Source: Brucella pseudintermedia
GTDB lineage: Bacteria; Pseudomonadota; Alphaproteobacteria; Rhizobiales; Rhizobiaceae
Length of the DNA: 64,000 nucleotides
Assembly: GCF_008932435.1 (NCBI RefSeq)
Contig: NZ_WBWE01000001.1
Coordinates: 248,001 to 312,000 of the forward strand
Direction: 5' to 3'
Under the pieces are notes generated by a model that saw nothing but the letters and a program-made list of their open reading frames with translations, made no database searches and was not told the origin of the DNA. Within the stretch, counting starts at the first letter, position 1. Each line of letters starts with the position of its first letter. The translations under genes were made by a program, and so were the position numbers. This document shows, one piece after another, positions 37,653 to 50,010 of the stretch.

Positions 37653-38138
37653 GTGAGCAAGCCTCTGCCGAAATATGCCTATGAGGATATGGAACCGGGA
37701 ATGACCCTTCCCTTCGGTCCTCGTACGATCAGCAAGGAAGAAATCATCGAATTTGCCAGCGCGTTCGATCCGCAGCCCTTCCATCTGGATGAGGAAGCCG
37801 GCAAGGCGAGCGTGCTCGGCGGGCTGGCCGCGTCAGGCTGGCACACAGCCTCCCTCATCATGCGGCTGGTCTGCGATGCCTATCTGACCGATTCCACCTC
37901 ACAGGGCGGTCCCGGCGTGGAATTTACGCGTTGGAAACGTCCTGTGCTGGCGGGCGATACGCTGAATGGCGTGACGACCATCAAGGACAAGCGCATTTCC
38001 AGATCGCGCCCGTCAATCGGGCTGGTAACGTTCCATCATGAACTGTTCAATCAGCGCGGCGAAAGCGTCTGCGAAATGCAGCATCCATGCATGATGCTGC
38101 GCCGTGACTACGATGCGGCTGCGGGAGATGCGTCATGA
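37653..38138 (+). CDS. MaoC-family (R)-hydratase-like protein, first of a pair
   Basis: A 161-residue hotdog-fold MaoC protein of the enoyl-CoA hydratase 2 type. The motif FASAFDPQPFHLDEEA (~36-51) and AASGWHTASLIMRL are present; the catalytic Asp and His lie in the FDPQPFH stretch. GTG 37653 follows GGAGG by nine bases, better than the ATG 24 bp upstream, which lies in the terminator T-run. It overlaps the second MaoC gene by 4 bp, so the two are probably translated together and may form a heteromer. Confidence 0.88.
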   Translation: MSKPLPKYAYEDMEPGMTLPFGPRTISKEEIIEFASAFDPQPFHLDEEAGKASVLGGLAASGWHTASLIMRLVCDAYLTDSTSQGGPGVEFTRWKRPVLAGDTLNGVTTIKDKRISRSRPSIGLVTFHHELFNQRGESVCEMQHPCMMLRRDYDAAAGDAS

Positions 38139-38617
38139 GTTTTCTGGAAGACAATCTCGGGAAAAACCTCGTCATCGGCAGCTATACGTTTACGCCTGAG
38201 GAAATCATCGAATTCGCGAGGAAATACGATCCGCAGCCGTTCCATCTGGATGCCGAAGCGGCAAGGAACAGCGTCTTCGGCGGGCTGTGCGCTTCCGGCT
38301 GGCATACGACGGCAGTGTTCATGAAGCTCAATGTCGCCTCCATCGTCCAGGCGACGAAGGATGCTCTGAAACGCGGTGAGACGCCGCCGACATTCGGCCC
38401 CTCGCCCGGCTTTGAAAACCTCAAATGGCCGAAGCCGGTCTATGCCGGGGATACGATCACCTACAAGCGCATGGTCCATGCCATCAGGCCGATGGCTTCC
38501 CGCCCCGGCTGGTCGATGCTGACGATGACGACGACCGCCCACAACCAGAATGGCGAAGAGGTATTGTCATTCGACAATGCAGCCATGGTGAAGCTGCCGC
38601 CAAAGGCCGATGTCTGA
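38135..38617 (+). CDS. MaoC-family (R)-hydratase-like protein, second of a pair
   Basis: A 160-residue paralogue of the preceding gene, sharing EEIIEFARKYDPQPFHLDAEAA and the CASGWHTTAVFMKL stretch. The ATG overlaps the upstream TGA (ATGA). Tandem MaoC genes often encode the two subunits of a heteromeric hydratase or two steps of the same fatty acyl pathway; the substrate is not known. A terminator follows the stop codon. Confidence 0.9.
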   Translation: MSFLEDNLGKNLVIGSYTFTPEEIIEFARKYDPQPFHLDAEAARNSVFGGLCASGWHTTAVFMKLNVASIVQATKDALKRGETPPTFGPSPGFENLKWPKPVYAGDTITYKRMVHAIRPMASRPGWSMLTMTTTAHNQNGEEVLSFDNAAMVKLPPKADV

Positions 38618-38624
38618 AACAACA

Positions 38625-38650
38625 AAGCCCGGAGCGATCCGGGCTTTTTC
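38625..38650. terminator. Bidirectional terminator between the MaoC pair and apt
   Basis: AAGCCCGGA-GCGA-TCCGGGCTT with a downstream TTTTT, between converging transcripts. Confidence 0.88.
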
Positions 38651-38655
38651 GTTCC

Positions 38656-39201
38656 TCAATCGCCCTCAAAGGCGACAAGCGTGCGAACCGGAACGCCGAG
38701 CGCTTCGAGCTTCTTGCGGCCCCCCAGATCCGGCAGATCGATGATGAAGCAGGCGGCAACGATTTCCGCGCCCATCTGAAGCAGAAGTTTCGCCGCCGCT
38801 TCCGCGGTTCCGCCTGTGGCGATCAGGTCGTCCACCAGAATGATCCGCTCGCCCTTTTCAATCGCGTCGCGGTGCATTTCCATTTCATCGATGCCGTATT
38901 CAAGGCTGTAGGCGATGCGCACCGTATCGCGCGGCAGCTTGCCCTTCTTGCGGATCGGCACGAAACCGGCGGAAAGCTGGTGCGCGATCGCGCCGCCCAG
39001 AATGAAACCGCGCGCCTCGATACCGGCCACCTTGTCGACCTTGTTGCCTGCATAGGGATAGACAAGTTCATCAACGGCGCGGCGGAACGCCTGCGCATCG
39101 CCCATGAGCGTCGTCACGTCGCGGAACTGGACACCCGGCTTCGGATAATCCGGAATGGTGCGGATCGCATCCTTCAAGCTGGCTTTAAATCCGGATTCCA
39201 T
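38656..39201 (-). CDS. apt: Adenine phosphoribosyltransferase
   Basis: A 181-residue purine-salvage enzyme converting adenine and PRPP to AMP. It has the PRPP loop [13 protein letters not shown] (~121-133), the adenine-binding region [12 protein letters not shown], and [10 protein letters not shown] near the N-terminus. Start ATG 39201 gives the standard length; the 73 upstream in-frame codons are not family-like. GAAAGGATG lies just before the start. Confidence 0.96.
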   Translation of the reverse strand: MESGFKASLKDAIRTIPDYPKPGVQFRDVTTLMGDAQAFRRAVDELVYPYAGNKVDKVAGIEARGFILGGAIAHQLSAGFVPIRKKGKLPRDTVRIAYSLEYGIDEMEMHRDAIEKGERIILVDDLIATGGTAEAAAKLLLQMGAEIVAACFIIDLPDLGGRKKLEALGVPVRTLVAFEGD

Positions 39202-39395
39202 TTTCCATCCTTTCAGTGGCCTGCGGGCCGGTATACTAATTATGGCAAAGCCGGGACCAAGCTCCTTTACACCCTCAAACGAGCAAAATGCAAAAGAAAC
39301 CGCTCCTTTTAGCGAAGAACATTGCGGCGAAGCACGGACATTTTTATGGCTGAATTGTGGCGGCAAGCAAGGGCTCGCCATTTTTGGCAGCACAA

Positions 39396-39424
39396 AAAAA
39401 TGGGCGCCCGTGGCGCCCATTTTC
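39396..39424 (-). terminator. Terminator of the petABC operon
   Basis: AAATGGGCGCC-CGT-GGCGCCCATTT followed, on the minus strand, by TTTTTTTGTG. It lies 18 bp after the petC stop codon. Confidence 0.85.
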
Positions 39425-39441
39425 TAACATGAATTGGCCTG

Positions 39442-40314
39442 TCAGTGCTTCACGTCCGACCAGATCGAACGCTTGGCAACATAGACGAGACCCGCAAAGA
39501 GGATCAGGAAGATCATGACCCGGAAGCCGGTCCGCTTGCGTTCTTCCAGATGCGGTTCCGCGGCCCACATCAGGAAAGCTGAAACGTCGCGCGCATACTG
39601 GTCCACCGTTTCCGGCGAGCCATCGTCATAGGTGACCTGCTCGTCGCTGAGCGGCTTTGCCATTGCCAGCGACTTGCCGGCAATGAAGTACGGGTTGTAG
39701 TGCGTGCCTTCGGCGATCTGCATGCCGGCAGGCGGCTGTTCGTCAAAGCCGGTCAGCAGCGAATGGATATAGTCCGGGCCAGCTTCGTTATACTGCGTGA
39801 ATACATCGAAGATGAACTGCGGAAAACCACGTTCCACCGCCCGCGCCTTGGCGATGAGCGAAAAGTCTGGCGGAGCGGCGCCATTGTTTGCCGCCGCAGC
39901 CGCAGCCGCGTTCGGATATGGCGACGGGAAGTGGTCGGTCGGAAGCGCCTTGCGGGTGAACATCTCGCCATCCGCGTTCGGGCCGTCCTCAACTTCATAT
40001 TCGGCGGCAAGCGCCTTGACCTGTTCAGGCGAGTAACCGAGACCTTCCAGCGTGCGGAAGGCCACGAGGTTCATCGAATGACAGGCCGCGCAGACTTCCT
40101 TGTAGACCTTCAGGCCGCGCTGAAGCTGGCCCTTGTCATAGGTTCCGAACGGACCGGAGAAGCTCCACTTTTCCTGTTTCGGATGGTGGATCGGGAAATG
40201 TTCCGGCTCCGCGGCGTTACCGCCTTCCGCAGCCGAAGCGCCGCCCAGAGCTATCCCAAGCGCAACCAGCGGAGCAACACCGAAGGCAGCGAAGTTCTTG
40301 AGGATGTTTTTCAT
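39442..40314 (-). CDS. petC: Cytochrome c1 of the bc1 complex
   Basis: A 290-residue membrane-anchored heme protein of complex III that passes electrons from the Rieske centre to soluble cytochrome c. After a signal peptide (to ~AASAAEG), the heme c site is CAACH (C75/C78/H79). The axial Met region is near the conserved MAKPLSDEQ, and the C-terminal anchor MIFLILFAGLVYVAKR holds it in the membrane. ATG 40314 has AAGGA seven bases upstream; an ATG 15 bp earlier is possible. It follows petB closely. Confidence 0.95.
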   Translation of the reverse strand: MKNILKNFAAFGVAPLVALGIALGGASAAEGGNAAEPEHFPIHHPKQEKWSFSGPFGTYDKGQLQRGLKVYKEVCAACHSMNLVAFRTLEGLGYSPEQVKALAAEYEVEDGPNADGEMFTRKALPTDHFPSPYPNAAAAAAANNGAAPPDFSLIAKARAVERGFPQFIFDVFTQYNEAGPDYIHSLLTGFDEQPPAGMQIAEGTHYNPYFIAGKSLAMAKPLSDEQVTYDDGSPETVDQYARDVSAFLMWAAEPHLEERKRTGFRVMIFLILFAGLVYVAKRSIWSDVKH

Positions 40315-40341
40315 TGTGACGTCCTTCATCTCTCTCGCTGC

Positions 40342-41625
40342 TCAGCCTTTGATTTCCACAGGGGCAATCTCGGCCTTGCCGTTCTTCTCCAGAACCGCCT
40401 CGGTGATCGAGTTCGGCAAACGCTTCGGCGTTTCGATCAGGCCGATGACCGGCATGATGATGATGAAGAAGGCAAAGTAGTAGAGCGTGCCCAGCTGCGC
40501 CATGAAGACGTAGGAACCTTCCGCCGGACGCGAACCGAGCCAGCCGAGGAAGATGGCGTTGATCACGAACAGCCAGAAGAACAGCTTGAACCACGGACGA
40601 TAGACAGCCGAACGAACCTTCGACGTATCGAGCCACGGTACGACGAAGAGGATGGCGATCGAGCCGAACATGGTCAGAACGCCGCCAAGCTTCGAATCGA
40701 TCGGGCCGATGTTGAAGGTGATGGCGCGCAGCATCGCGTAGAACGGCAGGAAGTACCATTCCGGAACGATGTGAGCAGGCGTCTTGAGCGAATCGGCCGG
40801 GATATAGTTATCCGGATGGCCGAGGAAGTTCGGCATGTAGAAGATGAAATAGGCGAAGAACACGAAGAAGACGAGCGCGCCGAAAGCGTCCTTGATGGTC
40901 GCATATGGCGTGAACGGCACCGTATCGGTCTTGGACTTGACTTCAATGCCGGTCGGATTCGTCTGGCCCGTCACATGCAGCGCCCAGACGTGCAGGATAA
41001 CGACACCCGCAATCATGAACGGCAGCAGATAGTGCAGCGAGAAGAAGCGGTTGAGCGTCGGATTGTCGACCGCAAAACCGCCGAGCAGCAGCTGCTGGAT
41101 CGGTTCGCCGATGATCGGGAAAGCCGTGAAGAAGCCGGTGATGACCGTCGCGCCCCAGAAGGACATCTGGCCCCATGGCAGCACGTAGCCCATGAAGGCG
41201 GTTGCCATCATGAGAAGGAAGATCACCACGCCCAAAATCCACAGAAGCTCGCGCGGTGCCTTGTAGGAACCGTAATAGAGGCCGCGGGCAATATGGAGAT
41301 AGACGGCAATGAAGAAGAAGGATGCACCGTTGGAGTGCATGTAGCGCAGCAGCCAGCCGGAGTTGACATCGCGCATGATCTTTTCGACGGAATTGAACGC
41401 AATGCCCGTATCCGCAGCATAATGCATTGCCAGCACGATGCCGGTAACGATCTGCGAAATGAGCATGAAGCTCAGGATGCCACCGAAGGTGTACATGTAG
41501 TTCAGGTTACGCGGCGTCGGATAGGCCACGAAGGAATCATAGACGAGACGCGGCAAGGGAAGCCGTTCGTCCACCCATTTTTCGATGCCGGTCTTCGGCG
41601 TGTATGTGGAGTGTCCACCACTCAT
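40342..41625 (-). CDS. petB: Cytochrome b of the bc1 complex
   Basis: A 427-residue inner-membrane quinol oxidising subunit with eight or nine helices. Heme-ligating His pairs lie in helices B and D ([20 protein letters not shown] and [20 protein letters not shown] regions). The Qo-site PEWY motif is present ([15 protein letters not shown]). Start ATG 41625 follows GGGGAGAGAAGAC. It is the middle gene of petABC; a MarR/OmpR cluster of the PetP/PetR type lies 20 kb away but no direct link is visible. Confidence 0.97.
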   Translation of the reverse strand: MSGGHSTYTPKTGIEKWVDERLPLPRLVYDSFVAYPTPRNLNYMYTFGGILSFMLISQIVTGIVLAMHYAADTGIAFNSVEKIMRDVNSGWLLRYMHSNGASFFFIAVYLHIARGLYYGSYKAPRELLWILGVVIFLLMMATAFMGYVLPWGQMSFWGATVITGFFTAFPIIGEPIQQLLLGGFAVDNPTLNRFFSLHYLLPFMIAGVVILHVWALHVTGQTNPTGIEVKSKTDTVPFTPYATIKDAFGALVFFVFFAYFIFYMPNFLGHPDNYIPADSLKTPAHIVPEWYFLPFYAMLRAITFNIGPIDSKLGGVLTMFGSIAILFVVPWLDTSKVRSAVYRPWFKLFFWLFVINAIFLGWLGSRPAEGSYVFMAQLGTLYYFAFFIIIMPVIGLIETPKRLPNSITEAVLEKNGKAEIAPVEIKG

Positions 41626-41646
41626 GTCTTCTCTCCCCAAGACCTG

Positions 41647-42210
41647 TTAGCCGATCCTGATGACCGTATCGGAAGTGAACGCATATTGCGGGATGTGCAT
41701 GTTTTCCGGCGCCGGGCCGCTGCGGATGCGACCGGCCGTGTCATAGGTCGAGCCATGGCATGGGCAGAACCAGCCGCCGAAGGAGCCGGATTCGCCGAGC
41801 GGCACGCAACCCAGATGAGTGCACACGCCGATCATCACCAGCCAGTTTTCCTTGCCTTCGCCTGCCGAGCGGGCGAGATCGGTCGCCTGCGCGTCCGAAG
41901 CGAGGTTGGCATTACGCGCGTTCGGATCCTTGAGATCGCCAAGAGCGGTCGCCTTGGCATCCTCGACTTCCTTGGCGGAGCGGTTACGGATGAAAACCGG
42001 CTTACCACGCCATTTAACAGTTAACGATGCTCCTTCCGTCAGGGACGAAACATCAACCTCGATGGACGCAGCCGCGAGTGTCGAAGCGTCCGGACGCATC
42101 TGGTCGATAAACGGCCAGGCCAGTCCGCCAACTCCGACGACACCGGCCATTCCCGTCGCAATATACAAAAAATCACGCCGTGTCGGCTCAGCCGTGTCGT
42201 GTGCGCTCAC
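41647..42210 (-). CDS. petA: Rieske iron-sulfur subunit of the bc1 complex
   Basis: A 187-residue 2Fe-2S protein. The Tat signal RRDFLYIATG near the N-terminus also serves as the membrane anchor. The cluster ligands are C130/H132 in CTHLGC and C149/H152 in CPCHGS, with C135 and C151 forming the stabilising disulfide. GTG 42210 lies eight bases after AAAGGAA; a TTG at 42228 would add six residues. First gene of petABC, separated from petB by 21 bp. Confidence 0.95.
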   Translation of the reverse strand: MSAHDTAEPTRRDFLYIATGMAGVVGVGGLAWPFIDQMRPDASTLAAASIEVDVSSLTEGASLTVKWRGKPVFIRNRSAKEVEDAKATALGDLKDPNARNANLASDAQATDLARSAGEGKENWLVMIGVCTHLGCVPLGESGSFGGWFCPCHGSTYDTAGRIRSGPAPENMHIPQYAFTSDTVIRIG

Positions 42211-42450
42211 GTGCCAATTCCTTTTCAACCTGCATGTTCAATTGAACTCTCCCCTCGTCCTCTTTTGCACTTGCGCAAAAGTAGTCCCGCAAGTGCTCAC
42301 AGGACGAAATTCCCTCCATTTCACTTTCCGGTTTATGCGTGTAAAAAACGCTTGTCCAGACACCAAGCCCTTATGACGGCACGATGTCGCAGGCGAATTT
42401 GCCTGCCCAATTCAGGGAATGCTCAGTAAAGCTGCAGCGGTGGAAAGCTT

Positions 42451-44316
<1,866 letters not shown>

Positions 44317-44330
44317 CAATGGCTCTGTCC

Positions 44331-46187
44331 TTATTTTACCAGCATATCCTCGGTATTTTCATCGAAGCCGAGGAAGCCGCCGGACTGGCGGGCCCATAGA
44401 CTTGCATAAATGCCGCCGAGCGCCACGAGTTCCTCATGCGTGCCGTCTTCGACGATGCGCCCCTTGTCCATCACCACGAGGCGGTCAAGCGCCGCGATGG
44501 TGGAAAGGCGGTGCGCGATGGCGATCACGGTCTTGCCTTCCATCAGCGTGTTGAGGCTGTCCTGAATGGCCGCCTCCACCTCGGAATCGAGCGCCGAGGT
44601 GGCTTCGTCCAGAATGAGGATCGGCGCATCCTTCAGCATCACGCGCGCAATGGCGATGCGCTGTCGCTGCCCGCCCGAAAGCTTGACGCCGCGTTCGCCG
44701 ACATGGGCATCGAGCCCCTGCCGTCCCTTCGGGTCGGTCAGCAGCGGAATGAACTGGTCGGCCTGCGCGAGACGGATCGCCTGCTGGAGCATTTCCTCGG
44801 TCGCGTCCGGTCGCCCATACATGATGTTCTCGCGGACAGAACGGTGCAGAAGCGACGTGTCCTGCGTGACCATGCCGATATTGGCGCGCAGCGAATCCTG
44901 CGTGACTTTGGAAATATCCTGCCCGTCGATCAGGATGCGGCCCTTCTCCAGATCGTAGAAACGCAGCAGCAGATTGACCAGCGTCGATTTACCGGCACCG
45001 GAACGCCCGACCAATCCCACTTTCTGGCCCGGCTTGATGGTGAGCGTGAGGTTTTCGATAACCCCCTTGCCCTTGCCGTAGTGGAAGCCGATCCTGTCGA
45101 AGTCGAGCTCGCCTTTGGTCACCTGCAAGGCCGGGGCGTTGGGAACGTCCACAACCTCATGCGAGCGCGCAATCGTGGTGATGCCGTCTTCCACCGTGCC
45201 GATATTCTCGAACAGCGCCGACATTTCCCACATGATCCACTGCGACATGCCGTTGAGGCGCAGCACAAGGCCGATGCCGACCGCAACCGCGCCCACGGAG
45301 ATCGCCTCGTTCATCCAGAGCTGGATGCCGATTGCGCCCACCGCGAACAGCAGGATGCAGTTCGCCATATAGAGCGTGAAATGGAACATCGTGATGAGAC
45401 GCATCTGCCGGTGCACGGTGCCGAGGAAGCCGTCGAGGCTCTCACGCACATAGGATTCCTCGCGGCTTGAATGCGAGAAAAGCTTCACCGTCGCGATATT
45501 GGTGTAGCTGTCGACGATGCGGCCCGTCATCAGGGAGCGGGCATCGGCCTGCTGTTCCGAAACCACCCGCAGGCGCGGGATGAAGAAACGCAGCAACAGG
45601 ATGTAGACTATAAGCCAGACGGCAAACGGGATCATCAGGACCAGATCCGCGGACGCCGCGATGAACAGCGTGCCCGCGAAATAGACGATGACATAGTTGA
45701 GCACGTCCAGAAGCTTCATCACCGTTTCACGAACGGCAAGAGCGGTCTGCATCAGCTTGGTGGAGATGCGCCCGGCAAACTCGTCCTGGAAGAACGCCAT
45801 CGACTGGCGGATCAGGTAACGATGCATCAGCCAGCGCACGCGCATCGGATAATTGCCGAGCAATGTCTGGTGGATGAGCAGCGAATGGATCAGCACCACG
45901 CCCGGCAGGCCGATCAGGACGACGCCCGCGATCAAAGCGAGCCGCCAGCCTTCATTGCTGAGGAAAGTCTCGCGCGACTGGTGCGACAGCCAGTCGACAA
46001 TATTACCCATGAAGGCAAAGAGCGACACTTCGATCACGGCAATCAGCGTCGTGAAAATTGCCATGCCGACGATCCACGGCCATGCGCCGCGGGTATAATA
46101 AAGGCAAAAGGCTACCAGTCCGCGCGGGGGTTCGCGCGGCGGTTCTTCGGGATAGGCTTCGAGTCGTTTTTCAAACCATCTGAACAT
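44331..46187 (-). CDS. Half-size ABC exporter, first of a tandem pair
   Basis: A 618-residue exporter of the same layout: six-helix domain (to ~340), then Walker A GRSGAGKSTLVN, LSGGQRQRIAIARV, ILILDEATSALDSE and IAIAHRLST. Both ATPase sites look intact, unlike heterodimers in which one is degenerate. ATG 46187 has AAAGGATCGCC upstream; 53 in-frame codons before it lack family resemblance. Divergent from trmL. Confidence 0.92.
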   Translation of the reverse strand: MFRWFEKRLEAYPEEPPREPPRGLVAFCLYYTRGAWPWIVGMAIFTTLIAVIEVSLFAFMGNIVDWLSHQSRETFLSNEGWRLALIAGVVLIGLPGVVLIHSLLIHQTLLGNYPMRVRWLMHRYLIRQSMAFFQDEFAGRISTKLMQTALAVRETVMKLLDVLNYVIVYFAGTLFIAASADLVLMIPFAVWLIVYILLLRFFIPRLRVVSEQQADARSLMTGRIVDSYTNIATVKLFSHSSREESYVRESLDGFLGTVHRQMRLITMFHFTLYMANCILLFAVGAIGIQLWMNEAISVGAVAVGIGLVLRLNGMSQWIMWEMSALFENIGTVEDGITTIARSHEVVDVPNAPALQVTKGELDFDRIGFHYGKGKGVIENLTLTIKPGQKVGLVGRSGAGKSTLVNLLLRFYDLEKGRILIDGQDISKVTQDSLRANIGMVTQDTSLLHRSVRENIMYGRPDATEEMLQQAIRLAQADQFIPLLTDPKGRQGLDAHVGERGVKLSGGQRQRIAIARVMLKDAPILILDEATSALDSEVEAAIQDSLNTLMEGKTVIAIAHRLSTIAALDRLVVMDKGRIVEDGTHEELVALGGIYASLWARQSGGFLGFDENTEDMLVK

Positions 46188-46371
46188 GGCGATCCTTTTA
46201 CGGGCACCTTGCAGAATTTCCAAGACGGGACAGGAACAAAACAGGAATATTTTCACGTGGCGAGAACGTTTTTTCTTGCCGGCACTATTCCCGCTTACTG
46301 ATATGTTGACGTTGGAGACCCAATCACGCTCAACGCTTGCAGCCATCCGATTTGTAAGCTACCCGCATCAT

Positions 46372-46836
46372 ATGGAACTGCGCGTCGCACTTTACCAGCC
46401 CGACATTCCCGGCAATACGGGAACCATCCTGCGAATGGCCGCTTGCCTTGGCTTCGCGGTCGACCTGATCGAGCCTGCCGGATTCGACGTCTCCGATCGC
46501 TCCCTGAAACGCGCCGGGATGGATTATCTGGAACAGGCAGCCCTCACCCGCCACGCGGACTGGCAGCATTTCGAGAACTGGCGCCAGCAGGCAGGCCGCC
46601 GCATCGTGCTGCTATCCACCAAGGCGGCGGTTCCCTATACGGATTACCAGTTTCAGGAAAATGACATTCTGCTCTTCGGCCGCGAGTCGTCGGGCGTTCC
46701 CGACACGGTGCACGATGCCGCCGATGCGCGGCTTCTGATCCCGATGATGCCCGGCGCGCGCTCGCTAAATCTTGCGATTTCGGTCGCGATGACGACGGGC
46801 GAAGCTCTCAGGCAAAGGAAAAGCCTCGCGAAATGA
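46372..46836 (+). CDS. trmL: tRNA (cytidine/uridine-34 2'-O) methyltransferase TrmL
   Basis: A 154-residue SPOUT (trefoil-knot) methyltransferase acting on the wobble base of leucine tRNAs. The family motifs are PDIPGNTGTILRMAA near the start, ILLFGRESSGVP, the knot IPMMPGARSLNLAISVAM, and a short C-terminus. ATG 46372 gives the typical length (E. coli 157); no strong ribosome site is visible. It lies 54 bp before the nucleoside permease gene. Confidence 0.94.
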   Translation: MELRVALYQPDIPGNTGTILRMAACLGFAVDLIEPAGFDVSDRSLKRAGMDYLEQAALTRHADWQHFENWRQQAGRRIVLLSTKAAVPYTDYQFQENDILLFGRESSGVPDTVHDAADARLLIPMMPGARSLNLAISVAMTTGEALRQRKSLAK

Positions 46837-46890
46837 CCGGATTCGCGAAGCGCAGCATCTCCTATCCGGTCTGAAAGGCCCGCTTCTCCC

Positions 46891-47928
46891 ATGAACCTGT
46901 CCATGCGCACCGTCGCTCTCGCCGCTTCTGCCGCTTGCCTGCTGGCTAGCGCCCCGGCTTTCGCCAAGGAACCCGAAACCATCAAGCCGAAGGTGATGGT
47001 CATCACCATGTTCGGCGAGGAAGCCAAGCCATGGCTTGACGGCGAAAAATTCACGCACAAGATCAAGCTGCCGGGCCTCAATCCCGAATATCCGGAAATC
47101 GATTGCACCGCCGAAGGGCTTTGCCACATGACGACGGCCATGGGCTTCGCCAATGCTGCAAGCTCGGTTTCCGCCATGGCGCTGAGCGACAGGTTCGATC
47201 TCAGCCACACCTATTTCCTGATCGCAGGCATTGCCGGTGTCGACCCGAAGCAGGGCACGCTCGGTTCCGCACATTGGGCAAAATATGCCATCGACGCCAA
47301 TCTGAACCATCGCATCGACATTCGGGAAGCGCCGGAAGGCTGGCCCACGGACTTCTTCGGCCTCGGTGCTGCGAAACCCGGCGAAAAGCCGAAATGGGCC
47401 GCTGGCACGGAAGTCTTCGAGCTGAACGGCAAGCTTGCCGAATACGCTCTGGCAACGACAAAGGACGTTGAACTTCTCGATAGCGACGCGGCGAAGGAAT
47501 ATCGCAAGCACTATACTGACGAAGCGGCAACCGGCGCGCCGAAGGTCACCATCTGCGACACGGCTTCGGGCGATACCTACTGGCACGGCGCGAAGCTCGG
47601 CGAAGCCATGGCCGAATGGTCGAAGCTTCTGACCGACGGCAAGGCGGACTATTGCACCTCGCAGATGGAAGACAATGCCACGCTGACGTCGCTGAAGCGC
47701 GCCGCCGAAGCTGGCAAGCTCGATTTCGACCGCATCGCGCTCTTGCGCACCGCGTCGAATTTCGACCGTCAGGGCAAGGACCAGACGGCGGCGGAATCGC
47801 TTGCCGCGAATTCTGGCGGCTTCCCGCTCGCCACGACCAACGCCTATCGCGTCGGCAAGGCCTATGCCGACAGCATCATCCGGAACTGGAAGGCATGGGA
47901 AAAGGCACCGCAGACCGCAGCGCAATAA
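46891..47928 (+). CDS. Purine nucleoside permease (NUP family)
   Basis: A 345-residue exported protein of the NUP family, named from a yeast purine nucleoside permease. A signal peptide ends near APAFAKE, followed by KVMVITMFGEEAKPW, YFLIAGIAGVDPKQGTLGSA and a C-terminal FDRQGKDQTAAESL segment. Its fold resembles nucleoside phosphorylases, so bacterial members may be periplasmic binding or hydrolytic proteins rather than carriers; no transmembrane segments beyond the signal are visible. The start at 46891 is approximate; ATG 46903 is also possible. Confidence 0.88.
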   Translation: MNLSMRTVALAASAACLLASAPAFAKEPETIKPKVMVITMFGEEAKPWLDGEKFTHKIKLPGLNPEYPEIDCTAEGLCHMTTAMGFANAASSVSAMALSDRFDLSHTYFLIAGIAGVDPKQGTLGSAHWAKYAIDANLNHRIDIREAPEGWPTDFFGLGAAKPGEKPKWAAGTEVFELNGKLAEYALATTKDVELLDSDAAKEYRKHYTDEAATGAPKVTICDTASGDTYWHGAKLGEAMAEWSKLLTDGKADYCTSQMEDNATLTSLKRAAEAGKLDFDRIALLRTASNFDRQGKDQTAAESLAANSGGFPLATTNAYRVGKAYADSIIRNWKAWEKAPQTAAQ

Positions 47929-47958
47929 GCCTGTAATGGAATAACGATTCAAAAAGCG

Positions 47959-47984
47959 AAGGCACCCCGCGGGGTGCCTTTTCT
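47959..47984 (+). terminator. Rho-independent terminator of the nucleoside permease gene
   Basis: AAGGCACCCC-GC-GGGGTGCCTT followed by TTCT; a strong stem 30 bp after the stop codon. Confidence 0.82.
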
Positions 47985-48039
47985 GCTTGCTAATCTGAAT
48001 CGCATTTCAAGGCCTTGGCCATCGTGATTGAAGCACTGC

Positions 48040-48321
48040 TCAATCCGCGGTTGCCAGCCGGCGCATGGTGAACTCGATCACATCGTCGGGGCGCTCGCAC
48101 CAGCTTTCAATCTCGGTCCAGTAGGCTGCTTTGGGGAATGTCTCAAACCATTCACGCGCCTTTTCGCGCGCCGCCAGCCTCGGCAGGGTGAATGTCTCGC
48201 GCACGAAGCCATCGCGCGGCATCCGGCTTTTCGTGCTTTGCTTCGCGCTTTTCTGGGCGCGGCTTTTCTCAAGCTGCCTGCGCAGTCCGTCAAGCGGTGG
48301 ACGGGGCGGTGTTGCTGCCAT
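48040..48321 (-). CDS. Conserved-looking small protein, function unknown
   Basis: A 93-residue protein not recognised. A basic, Ser/Lys-rich N-terminal third (RRQLEKSRAQKSAKQSTKS) precedes a compact, well-mixed C-terminal part (ETFTLPRLAAREKAREWF, then YWTEIESWCERPDDVIEFTM). The latter reads like a folded domain with two helices. ATG 48321 follows GGGAAGGG by about nine bases. It is alone between the permease terminator and hemF, on the opposite strand. Probably a real gene, given its ordered residue pattern. Confidence 0.6.
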   Translation of the reverse strand: MAATPPRPPLDGLRRQLEKSRAQKSAKQSTKSRMPRDGFVRETFTLPRLAAREKAREWFETFPKAAYWTEIESWCERPDDVIEFTMRRLATAD

Positions 48322-48484
48322 GCGGGGGGCCCTTCCCGGCACTTCCAAACCTCAGGTAGAGAAAGATAGGGGAGCAGGGTCGCAAAGACGAGTCTTTTCT
48401 TGGGGAGAGCGTCGATACCGGCCTGCGATCAGGCGCTTCACGCTTTGCGCCGGTCGCAGACTTTGGTAAGTCAGGCAACAATAG

Positions 48485-49468
<984 letters not shown>

Positions 49469-49477
49469 GGCATTGAA

Positions 49478-49503
49478 AAAGAGCCGGTTTTCCGGCCCTT
49501 TGT
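49478..49503. terminator. Terminator between hemF and the GNAT gene
   Basis: GCCGG-TTTT-CCGGC stem preceded by AAAAAGA and followed by CCTTTGTTTT, between converging genes. Confidence 0.7.
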
Positions 49504-49504
49504 T

Positions 49505-49999
49505 TTATACGTCGAATGCCTTGTCAAAAGCGACGTCACCTTCCGGAATGTCCGGCCCGAAGGGCAGACACTGGAAATATTCCGGAGGCACGCCCGGCAG
49601 TTTCAGCCGCTGATCGGCCTTGAAGCCGAAGCGCCCGTAATAGCCGGGATCCCCCAGAAGGACGCAGCCTTTCGCGCCCGCCGCTCGCAATAAGGCAAGG
49701 CCCTCGCGGATAAGCTTGCCGCCTATCCCCTCGCCCTGCCGGTCCGGGCTGACCGAAACGGGACCAAGCCCGTACCAGCCTTTATCCTCACCGCCGATCT
49801 GAACCGGCGAGAAAGCGACATGGCCGAGAACCTGCCCGTCCTCTTCGGCAACCAGCGACAGGGTGAGCGCCTTTGCAGCGCGAAGCGCATCGACGATCTC
49901 CCCCTCCTTCTGGTTGCTGTAGGCCACGGTGCGGAATGCCTCGTCCGTCAGGCGACGGATTTCGGCGGCATCTTGCGGCATCTCCTTGCGAATATGCAT
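49505..49999 (-). CDS. GNAT acetyltransferase, YjhQ-like candidate antitoxin
   Basis: A 164-residue GCN5-type N-acetyltransferase. The acetyl-CoA loop is in VSVSPDRQGEGIGGKLI, followed by a GDPGYYGRFGF stretch typical of this subgroup. It begins 11 bp after the YjhX-family gene and has its own AAGGAGGGCATC site. In E. coli, yjhQ follows yjhX (topAI) and has been reported to counter it, so the pairing suggests an antitoxin or modifying role here. The enzyme family is certain; the antitoxin role is inferred. Confidence 0.85.
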   Translation of the reverse strand: MHIRKEMPQDAAEIRRLTDEAFRTVAYSNQKEGEIVDALRAAKALTLSLVAEEDGQVLGHVAFSPVQIGGEDKGWYGLGPVSVSPDRQGEGIGGKLIREGLALLRAAGAKGCVLLGDPGYYGRFGFKADQRLKLPGVPPEYFQCLPFGPDIPEGDVAFDKAFDV

Positions 50000-50010
50000 G
50001 ATGCCCTCCT

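Noticed and set aside
39700-42024. 774-codon forward frame across petC, petB and petA
   Set aside because: Antisense to three certain respiratory genes; its Arg/His/Glu-rich composition is typical of the complement of high-GC coding sequence.
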